6,187 nt of DNA from Caldifarciminota bacterium (GTDB taxonomy: Bacteria; Hydrothermota; Hydrothermia; B15-G9): the NCBI GenBank assembly GCA_027064565.1, contig JAMOPK010000373.1, positions 1 to 6,187 on the forward strand. The letters are read 5' to 3'. Position numbers and translations under genes: made by a program. Of this stretch, positions 1-5,039 are shown piece after piece. Position 1 is the stretch's first letter, and every line of letters starts with the position of its first letter. The notes below the pieces were generated by a model. It was not told the origin of the DNA. It saw nothing but the letters and a program-made list of their open reading frames with translations, and ran no database searches.

Positions 1-408
1 AATCCCTATCTCAAAGGATGCAGCTTTTGCGATGGAGTTGACAAAGCTGTCGATGGTTTTGACCTGAAACCGGGAATAGTGTTCTATCAGGTATTTCACG
101 GCTTCAGCGGCCGCCGTCGAGAGCCGGTCTGGTTCAAGCTCAACTATGCCCCGAATGTAAACGGAGTCCGTGTCGTTCGGCAGGAGCGCTACCTTTTTGA
201 GCATTTCGAGAATCCTTCTTTTCATCTGGGCAGTGGCCTCTCTGGTGAAAGTTATCGCAAGGGTGTTGTGAAGGCTGGCGTTTATCCGCGGCGAGAGGAG
301 GAACTGGACGAACCGTGCGGACAGCAGATACGTTTTTCCTGACCCGGCCGAAGCGCGGATCCCGTGAATGTGCGGAAATCTCAGCTCAGCATCCCTCGGC
401 AATGACAT
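1..408 (-). CDS. UvrD/RecB-type (superfamily 1A) helicase, N-terminal fragment
   Basis: This is the first 136 codons of a gene read leftward; it has no stop because it runs off the window. The translation shows superfamily 1 helicase motifs in order: Walker A, ASAGSGKTYLL, at residues 19-29 (K25 and T26 for ATP and Mg); motif Ia, LAITFTREATAQMKRRI, at 50-66; and motif Ic, VKTIDSF, at 116-122. There are few residues before the Walker motif, as in RecB/AddA proteins, which usually begin close to it. These enzymes are ATP-driven 3'-5' helicases, often fused to a nuclease, that process double-strand breaks. TIDSF, rather than the TIHSF or TLHSF usual in proteobacterial RecB and Firmicute AddA, suggests a RecB/AddA-like subgroup. 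Whether a nuclease domain follows cannot be seen. The ATG at 408-406 is chosen because an in-frame TAA lies 11 codons upstream and no other start intervenes. There is no clear Shine-Dalgarno. The gene is divergent from the membrane protein at 645. Confidence 0.88.
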   Translation of the reverse strand, partial: MSLPRDAELRFPHIHGIRASAGSGKTYLLSARFVQFLLSPRINASLHNTLAITFTREATAQMKRRILEMLKKVALLPNDTDSVYIRGIVELEPDRLSTAAAEAVKYLIEHYSRFQVKTIDSFVNSIAKAASFEIGI

Positions 409-421
409 GGTGAATATTTTA
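409..421 (-). promoter_or_regulatory. Candidate -10 box of the helicase gene, possibly leaderless
   Basis: Read on the minus strand, TAAAAT (421-416) lies 7 bases before the ATG at 408. It matches the -10 consensus TATAAT in 5 of 6 positions. Transcription would start at or next to the start codon. No good -35 is seen 16-19 bases further upstream, and no Shine-Dalgarno is visible. Support comes mainly from the same arrangement at 633-645 and 1644-1657. Confidence 0.42.
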
Positions 422-508
422 ACCCAGACCGACTGAGCTTACATATCGGCGCACGAATCCATGTCTATCGATATGCTTTTACGTTTATTCAGATCAGCCT
501 TTGACTTA

Positions 509-529
509 TCCCCTGATATGGCAAGGGGA
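509..529. repeat. Perfect inverted repeat in the divergent intergenic region
   Basis: TCCCCT (509-514) and AGGGGA (524-529) are perfect 6-base arms around a 9-base loop. Neither strand has a T-run after it, so it is not an intrinsic terminator. It lies roughly midway between two divergent genes and could be an operator or an RNA hairpin. It could also be chance. The rest of 409-644 holds no coding sequence that I can support. Confidence 0.3.
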
Positions 530-606
530 AACAGGGTTGAGGATGGCCGTCAAATTACCTGAAGATCCTTAGCAAGAAAGTTTAAAGATAATTTCCCGTT
601 CCTCGA

Positions 607-638
607 TTGAGAGCCGAGGAGATATTCGGCTTTAAAAT
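607..638 (+). promoter_or_regulatory. Candidate promoter of the membrane-protein gene with inverted repeat in its spacer
   Basis: TAAAAT (633-638) ends 6 bases before the ATG at 645, so the transcript would begin at about the start codon. TTGAGA (607-612, 5 of 6 to TTGACA) could be the -35, but the spacer is 20 bases, longer than usual. The spacer holds a perfect inverted repeat: AGCCGA (612-617) and TCGGCT (626-631) with 8 bases between, a plausible operator. An AGGAG at 617-621 is too far from the ATG (23 bases) to be its ribosome binding site. Confidence 0.4.
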
Positions 639-644
639 TAAAAC

Positions 645-1469
645 ATGACCGCATTAAAAGCCTTTGTCGTGTTTTTCCTGATGCAGCCACTGGGCCATGC
701 TTACATGATTGTTGCAGAGAAACTTGGCCCTGAGTGGGAAGTGGGCGCCGCCATCGTTGCGGCCTTGATAGGCATCGTTCCGATCATCTGGTCAAGATTT
801 GTGAAAAATGCTACGACTCAGACAGTTCTTGGCATGTTCTCCGGATTTTTCCTCTGGACGGCTTTTGTGGAATACGGATTCAAATTCGGGGCACATCAGC
901 TTGGAATTCCACCATCGCCAAACGGGACTGCCGGTGAATACCGAATGCTTGAACACACATGGGGACTCGTTCTGATGCTGATCATCTACCTCATGTTTCA
1001 CAAAGGCGTCAGGTGTGATGCGATGGTCTGGCTGCGTAAAACGCTGAAGCTGGTTGACGGCAACCTTGTGGAAGGAAGGGTGGGCAACTATGCTCCACGA
1101 GTAGCTTTTGAGACATTTTCGGCCACATGGACCTATTACGTGATTTTGCTTCTCCTCTACGATGAATCCATATTCGGCGTCCATTCGCTTGTTACCAGAA
1201 TAGCATTCGTCCTTTTCCTTGGCGGAGGTGCCTATCTGCTATACAAAAATTTCCAATTCAGGGAGTTCGGAGCCGCTTTGCGATACGCCATCCCTACCGT
1301 CATAACGTTCTGGAGCGGTATTGAGATACTTGCCAAATGGGGCGTCTTCCGGGAGCCATGGATCACCCTGAACCCTGCGGTGATGATTCCTATTGCAATA
1401 GCATTCGCTTTCGCTATCTACCTCGTAGTAAGAGACCTGAAAATCAGACGGAGGGGCGTTTCGGGATAA
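645..1469 (+). CDS. Eight-helix integral membrane protein of unknown function
   Basis: I do not recognise the family of this 274-residue protein. Hydrophobic segments lie near residues 4-24, 33-53, 59-79, 105-119, 160-173, 183-201, 211-230 and 244-263. The loops obey the positive-inside rule well: SRFVKN after helix 2, the long basic loop 120-155 (several K and R) after helix 4, KNFQFREF after helix 6, and the C-terminal RDLKIRRR. This gives both ends in the cytoplasm. The two halves look related: helices 3 and 7 both carry a tryptophan followed by a buried glutamate (W71/E76, W223/E227) and then a G and a P, and helices 4 and 8 share an IYL segment near their cytoplasmic ends. Histidines 18, 84 and 104 lie in or near the outer face. 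No ATPase, transporter signature or signal-transduction domain is visible. The ATG is fixed by a TAA stop at 639-641, two codons upstream. The gene is transcribed alone, with a terminator after it. Confidence 0.85.
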   Translation: MTALKAFVVFFLMQPLGHAYMIVAEKLGPEWEVGAAIVAALIGIVPIIWSRFVKNATTQTVLGMFSGFFLWTAFVEYGFKFGAHQLGIPPSPNGTAGEYRMLEHTWGLVLMLIIYLMFHKGVRCDAMVWLRKTLKLVDGNLVEGRVGNYAPRVAFETFSATWTYYVILLLLYDESIFGVHSLVTRIAFVLFLGGGAYLLYKNFQFREFGAALRYAIPTVITFWSGIEILAKWGVFREPWITLNPAVMIPIAIAFAFAIYLVVRDLKIRRRGVSG

Positions 1470-1543
1470 CTTTGCGCATCCGTCGTATCTGTCGCGTTTT
1501 GTATCCGTGAAGAACTCAAAGGATTAAAAAAATTAAAGCCTGT

Positions 1544-1575
1544 CCCGGTTTCCCTGTGAGAACCGGGTTTTTCTT
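1544..1575 (+). terminator. Intrinsic terminator after the membrane-protein gene
   Basis: CCCGGTT (1544-1550) pairs perfectly with AACCGGG (1561-1567) around a 10-base loop, and TTTTTCTT follows at once (1568-1575). This is a classic rho-independent terminator, 75 bases past the stop of the membrane protein. It separates that gene from the prfB operon. Confidence 0.88.
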
Positions 1576-1597
1576 CGCAATTTGATGGGTGAGTTTT

Positions 1598-1619
1598 GGC
1601 CTCTGATCAGGCCATTTTT
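1598..1619 (+). terminator. Possible second terminator upstream of prfB
   Basis: GGCCT (1598-1602) pairs with AGGCC (1609-1613) around a 6-base loop, followed by ATTTTT (1614-1619). The stem is short (5 pairs), so it would be a weak back-up to the strong terminator at 1544-1575. The palindromic core TGATCA could instead mark a protein-binding site just upstream of the prfB -10 box. Confidence 0.45.
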
Positions 1620-1643
1620 AGCACCGTTTGGGTCATGTTGGGT

Positions 1644-1656
1644 TATAATAATTAAC
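1644..1656 (+). promoter_or_regulatory. Consensus -10 box (TATAAT) of the prfB operon, possibly leaderless
   Basis: A perfect TATAAT (1644-1649) sits 7 bases before the ATG at 1657, so transcription should start within a base or two of the start codon. No Shine-Dalgarno precedes the ATG at normal spacing. The -35 is unclear: TTAGCA (1618-1623) matches in 4 positions but with a 20-base spacer. This box is the main reason for choosing 1657 as the start of prfB. Confidence 0.55.
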
Positions 1657-2772
1657 ATGCCAAAGGACATGAGACTGGAAAGATTGAAAAAGAAGTTTCT
1701 CGAACTTAAGGAATTTTTCAACGTTGAGGAGATTGAAAAGGCAATAAAGGAAATAGAACAGGAGGCTCAATCTCCATCTTTCTGGGACGATTCTCAAAAA
1801 GCTCAGGCTCGCATGAGCCAGCTATCTGCCCTCAAGAAGCGTTTTGAACTCATAAATGGGCTTGAGGAGAAACTGAAATATGTCGAGGAACTTTCGGAAC
1901 TTGCGGATGAGGACGAGGAGCTGGCAGAGGAGTTTGAGAAGGAGATCGCGAAGCTTGAGAAGGAGCTGGACGAGGCGGAGTTGGAGGCAGTTCTGAACGA
2001 ACCTGAGGACAGGAACAACGCCATCCTGACCATCCATCCCGGTGCCGGTGGCACGGAATCCCAGGATTGGGCTGAGATGTTGATGCGGATGTATCTCCGC
2101 TGGATCGAGCGCAAAGGTTTCAAATACAGGATTCTGGACTATCAGCCGGGCGAGGAAGCCGGCATAAAGGATGTTACCATCCTCGTCGAGGGGCCTTATG
2201 CCTATGGCTACCTGAAGGCCGAGCGTGGGATCCACCGATTAGTGAGAATTTCGCCCTTCGACGCGAGCCGCAGACGCCACACCTCATTTGCCTCCGTTTT
2301 CGTCTATCCGGAAATGGAGGACATCGATGTCGAGATAAAGAAAGATGACCTTAAGATCGAGACTTTTCGTGCCTCAGGCCCCGGCGGCCAGCACATGCAG
2401 AAAAACGAGACCGCAGTCAGGATAACCCATATCCCCACCGGCATAGTCGTGAGCTGCCAATCCGAGCGCTCTCAGCACCAGAACAAGCTCACAGCCATGA
2501 GGATCCTGAAAGCGAGGCTTTACGAATACTACAAAGAGAAAGAGAAGGAGAAGCTGAGCGATGTCGAGAAGGAAAAAACGGACATCGGCTGGGGCCATCA
2601 AATAAGGTCATACGTCCTTCATCCTTATAAGATCGTTAAAGACCACAGAACGGGTTATGAAGTCGGCAATGCCGACGCTGTTCTTGACGGCAATATAGAT
2701 GAGTTCATAAGACAGTTTTTAATTCAAAGCAAAAAGCGAGGTGGTAAAATTGATGGAACAAGTAACGGCTAA
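1657..2772 (+). CDS. prfB: Peptide chain release factor 2 (RF2)
   Basis: RF2 recognises UAA and UGA in the ribosomal A site and triggers hydrolysis of peptidyl-tRNA. The 371 residues are close to the family's usual length (about 365). Visible parts are an N-terminal helical, very acidic coiled-coil domain (about 5-115, E/K-rich at 70-110), GAGGTE at 129-134, the stop-codon tripeptide SPF at 199-201 (diagnostic for RF2; RF1 has PxT), the catalytic GGQ at 243-245, and DIGWGHQIRSYVLHP followed by VKDHRTG near the C-terminus. Around the GGQ the sequence is SGPGGQHMQKNET, where many RF2s have GAGGQHVN. No in-frame UGA or CTT-TGA-C slippery site is present, so the autoregulatory +1 frameshift of E. 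coli prfB is absent. The ATG at 1669 (MRLERL) is an alternative start; the AAGGA before it is only 1 base away. An open frame back to a TTG at 1582 is unlikely to be translated. First gene of a five-gene operon. Confidence 0.96.
   Translation: MPKDMRLERLKKKFLELKEFFNVEEIEKAIKEIEQEAQSPSFWDDSQKAQARMSQLSALKKRFELINGLEEKLKYVEELSELADEDEELAEEFEKEIAKLEKELDEAELEAVLNEPEDRNNAILTIHPGAGGTESQDWAEMLMRMYLRWIERKGFKYRILDYQPGEEAGIKDVTILVEGPYAYGYLKAERGIHRLVRISPFDASRRRHTSFASVFVYPEMEDIDVEIKKDDLKIETFRASGPGGQHMQKNETAVRITHIPTGIVVSCQSERSQHQNKLTAMRILKARLYEYYKEKEKEKLSDVEKEKTDIGWGHQIRSYVLHPYKIVKDHRTGYEVGNADAVLDGNIDEFIRQFLIQSKKRGGKIDGTSNG
2738..2744 (+). promoter_or_regulatory. Ribosome binding site that fixes the start at 2753
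   Basis: GAGGTGG (2738-2744) lies 8 bases before the ATG at 2753, normal Shine-Dalgarno spacing. It overlaps an in-frame GTG at 2741, and a TTG at 2750 lies too close to it, so both are poorer start candidates. The site is inside the prfB coding region. Confidence 0.7.
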
Positions 2773-3127
2773 GTTTCGTGAAGGCATGGGTGATGCTTTA
2801 AAGGGCATGGCCGTTGGTAATATTTTTCAACAACAATTGCTCTTTGCGACAGATTTTGCCAATGTGCCCACCGGAATAGAGGACCTTGCTCATGCTGTTA
2901 TGCTCGGGCTACCTGACACGCTTACTTTTCCGGAACCTTTTGGTTTTCCCAAAGTTGCAGAGATCCAGATTGATTCCGCGAATAAACTCCTAATTTTTCT
3001 GCTTTTTTCGTCTCAGGCCGCTGTTTTCCTGATTGTGGATTCTAAGGCTTGTATAAAGGAACTATGCGAATTCTTTGAAAGGCACAGGGAAGATGTCGAA
3101 CGTGAAGTGCGGGGGATGATGTTATGA
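2753..3127 (+). CDS. Small Roadblock/LC7-like protein
   Basis: This 124-residue soluble protein has no signal peptide or membrane helix. Its predicted order fits the Roadblock/LC7 fold: helix (about 5-19), two short strands (20-36), helix (40-53), then three strands in 68-96 and a C-terminal charged helix (98-120). Residues I71-D96 line up without a gap against I289-D314 of the Roadblock domain in the next gene, with the same strand-turn-strand pattern ending in a conserved D. The first half is poorly conserved (NIFQQQ where a canonical member has a hydrophobic strand and D), so this is a fold-level call, not a confident family hit. Known Roadblock proteins, such as MglB, form homo- or heterodimers and regulate small GTPases. 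The likely partner here is the response regulator encoded next. The gene starts 20 bases before the prfB stop and ends in an ATGA overlap with that regulator. Confidence 0.6.
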   Translation: MEQVTAKFREGMGDALKGMAVGNIFQQQLLFATDFANVPTGIEDLAHAVMLGLPDTLTFPEPFGFPKVAEIQIDSANKLLIFLLFSSQAAVFLIVDSKACIKELCEFFERHREDVEREVRGMML

Positions 3128-4164
3128 GCAGGAAGATATTAATCGTTGATGATGACCCCAATTTCCTCGATTTGATGAGGGCGGAGTTTTTAAAAAACGG
3201 GTGGCAGGTCTCCCTTGCAACCAATGGCAGCGATGCCCTTGAGAAATTCGCCGTGTTTATGCCCGACGTCCTAACTCTGGATGTCCTGATGCCGGGGCTT
3301 GACGGCTTTAAGACCATCGATCTCATCAGGAAATACATAAAAGGGCATGATTACCTGCTTTTCTTCCTGACGTATTTTGATGACAGTGATGTTGTGCTGG
3401 AGAGCATTAAAACGTATCATCCGGCAGATTACCTTGACAAAGCGACTTTCCAGAACGATGTAAACTTGATTTACTGGAGCATCGACAAAAAATACAACCT
3501 CTTGAAAAAGAACCGCATGGCGGAAAATAACGGCTGGGTCAAACTGGATCCCGAAAACGTGAAGGCATTTATCTCAATAAAGATTTATTCCGGTTTTTCG
3601 GGAATTGTCAAAATTAAGTGTGCGGAAGACGGAGGTTTATTCAAATTCCAGCATGGAATCCCTGTCCTGGTCGAGTTGAACGGAAAGGTTTTCAATGATG
3701 TTGAACAGGCGATTGAAGCCATAGGCGATATGGAGAACTGCCGCATCCGGGAAATAGGAGAGAGCGAAGTTAAAGATATGTTAAAACGCAGACTGGGGCT
3801 TATGTTCGAGTCGATCGTCACGATGCTAAATATTCCTCTCAATATAGCAGTGGTGGATACACAAAATCACTGGGTGATCTCGAATTTTCCGCAGATGGAA
3901 TCGATGAATGAGATGCCCGGTTTTGTTTCCGTAGCCGGCTCGATCCTATCTCGTCTAACGGATATGCTGTACGCCAATGCCGATCACATTGTTTATAGAA
4001 CTGACAGGTACGCGGTTATCGTCATTCCATTGACAGATGGAGATTATTTGGTCGTGGTCATGGATATCGACAGATTCGATAGCATAAGGTCTTTTCTTAT
4101 GGCGTTGTTGAGGAGCAAAATTCCCGGTTTTCGTCGGATACTTGAGAGAAAGGCGGTGACATGA
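3124..4164 (+). CDS. Response regulator: REC, PATAN/DUF4388-like and Roadblock/LC7 domains
   Basis: Residues 1-120 are a receiver domain: acidic pocket D9-D10-D11, phosphoacceptor D53 in LTLDVLMPGLDG, conserved T83, and K106 in DYLDKATF, where the proline usually following this lysine is alanine. Residues about 137-215 look like a PATAN/DUF4388 module: FSGIVKIK and LFKFQHGIPVLVE match its strand, turn and 'F.dG..v' pattern, but the region is short. Residues about 219-330 look like a Roadblock/LC7 domain: helix, hydrophobic strand LNIAVVD, strand WVISNF, helix 266-283, then three strands ending VVVMD (310-314) and a last helix. There is no DNA-binding domain, so output is probably protein-protein contact, with phosphorylation controlling Roadblock dimerisation. 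No histidine kinase is in the window. The start is in ATGA, overlapping the previous stop by 4 bases, with GGGGGA (3111-3116) 7 bases upstream. The REC call is firm; the other two domains are pattern-based. Confidence 0.88.
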   Translation: MSRKILIVDDDPNFLDLMRAEFLKNGWQVSLATNGSDALEKFAVFMPDVLTLDVLMPGLDGFKTIDLIRKYIKGHDYLLFFLTYFDDSDVVLESIKTYHPADYLDKATFQNDVNLIYWSIDKKYNLLKKNRMAENNGWVKLDPENVKAFISIKIYSGFSGIVKIKCAEDGGLFKFQHGIPVLVELNGKVFNDVEQAIEAIGDMENCRIREIGESEVKDMLKRRLGLMFESIVTMLNIPLNIAVVDTQNHWVISNFPQMESMNEMPGFVSVAGSILSRLTDMLYANADHIVYRTDRYAVIVIPLTDGDYLVVVMDIDRFDSIRSFLMALLRSKIPGFRRILERKAVT

Positions 4165-5039
4165 AAATCCTTGTCCTTTTTAATCCAGCATCGCACAAGG
4201 CCTTAAAGTGGCCTGATATCGTGGGGCTTGTCCGTGAAAAGATCGAGCAGCATCCGGACACCGATCTCATGTGGGTCGAAACCCACAGACGGGGCGAGAT
4301 TGAAGAAATCGCCCGCTCATCCGTCGGTGAAGGATTCGACATAATTGTGGGGATGGGCGGCGATGGCACGGTTAACGAGCTTGTTAACGCATTATGCTGC
4401 ACCGATCAGGTCATGGGGATCATCCCATTTGGAATAACCAATGTTTTCGCACTTGAGGCGGGTATTCCGATCAACCCCATCGACGCCGTTGACGTCATCT
4501 TTGAGGGCAGGAAACAGGAGTTCGATCTCGGCGACGCAAACGGCAGAAAATTTATGTTGATGCTTGGAGCTGGACTCGATGCCCGGGCAGTGCACCTCTA
4601 TCGCCCGGAACTCAAAGTCTATCTCAATCAGTATGCCTACATCGCATCAGGGGTCAAAGCTTTCTTCACCTACAGGCAGAAACCGCTTGAGGTGGAAATT
4701 GTTGATACAAATGAGCATCTTGTCGGGTATCAGGTCATAGTTGCAAACTGCGGCTATTATGGCGGAAGGCGGAAAATAGCACCAGATGCAGTCCCGACGG
4801 ACGGCTACCTCAACCTTGTGGTCTATAAAAAGCGCGGCATCTTTCCGACTTTCAAATACTTCATCGCCACGGTCATCGAACAGCATCACAGGCTCGGCGA
4901 CATCGAATTTCGCAAGGTCAAACTGGTCAGGATTCAGGGGGATGCACCCTATCACATCGACTCGGAACCACTTGGCCATCTGCCCGTCGATGTCCGGGTC
5001 GTCGAAAGGGCGGTCACCGTGAAAGTGCCTCGAATATGA
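4161..5039 (+). CDS. Diacylglycerol kinase family lipid kinase (DAGK catalytic domain)
   Basis: This 292-residue protein has the normal length for bacterial DgkB/YegS-like lipid kinases, which use ATP to phosphorylate diacylglycerol or a related lipid at the inner membrane surface. Visible motifs are an N-terminal strand and NPAS (8-11), the nucleotide-binding GGDGTVNEL (66-74), GIIPFGITNVFALEAGIP (86-103), GAGLDA (136-141), and a C-terminal HIDSEPLGHLPVDVRV, matching the family's 'DGE' segment near residue 270. In the second motif the usual G-T before x-N is G-I (I92), and the D after N is V, a variant seen in 'TxNVLA' members. DSE replaces the usual DGE. The lipid substrate cannot be read from the sequence; a sphingosine- or other long-chain-base-kinase role is possible. 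The start is in an ATGA overlap with the response regulator, with AAGGCGGTGA just upstream as ribosome binding site, and the end overlaps the next gene in the same way. Confidence 0.93.
   Translation: MKILVLFNPASHKALKWPDIVGLVREKIEQHPDTDLMWVETHRRGEIEEIARSSVGEGFDIIVGMGGDGTVNELVNALCCTDQVMGIIPFGITNVFALEAGIPINPIDAVDVIFEGRKQEFDLGDANGRKFMLMLGAGLDARAVHLYRPELKVYLNQYAYIASGVKAFFTYRQKPLEVEIVDTNEHLVGYQVIVANCGYYGGRRKIAPDAVPTDGYLNLVVYKKRGIFPTFKYFIATVIEQHHRLGDIEFRKVKLVRIQGDAPYHIDSEPLGHLPVDVRVVERAVTVKVPRI

Noticed and set aside
79..342. Plus-strand open frame of 87 codons at the left edge
   Set aside because: It lies opposite the helicase, whose minus-strand translation shows intact helicase motifs; the plus-strand product has no recognisable features.
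501..529. TTGACT (501-506) as a -35 element for a plus-strand promoter
   Set aside because: The position 17 bases downstream is AGGGGA, with no -10-like hexamer at 16-18 bases.
424..553. Minus-strand open stretch ending in DLNKRKSISIDMDSCADM before a TAA, just upstream of the helicase
   Set aside because: Only about 36 codons after an upstream TGA, with no start codon except a late ATG giving 7 residues; more likely non-coding.
1582..1656. Upstream extension of prfB from TTG 1582 or ATG 1585
   Set aside because: RF2 similarity begins near residue MRLERL; the extension would cross the second hairpin and the TATAAT box and has no ribosome binding site.
1657..1760. Programmed +1 frameshift near the prfB start
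   Set aside because: The frame is continuous through the aligned position (KEFFNVEE) with no in-frame UGA and no CTT-TGA-C.
1803..2123. Minus-strand frame rich in serine, resembling a low-complexity protein
   Set aside because: It is the mirror of the GAG/GAA-rich acidic coiled-coil of prfB; serine codons arise from antisense glutamate codons.
2741..2752. GTG 2741 or TTG 2750 as start of the Roadblock-like gene
   Set aside because: GTG 2741 lies inside the Shine-Dalgarno-like GAGGTGG, and TTG 2750 is too close to it; ATG 2753 has 8-base spacing.
4786..5022. Plus-strand 78-codon frame inside the lipid kinase
   Set aside because: It is an alternative-frame shadow of a well-conserved DAGK C-terminal domain with no ribosome binding site.
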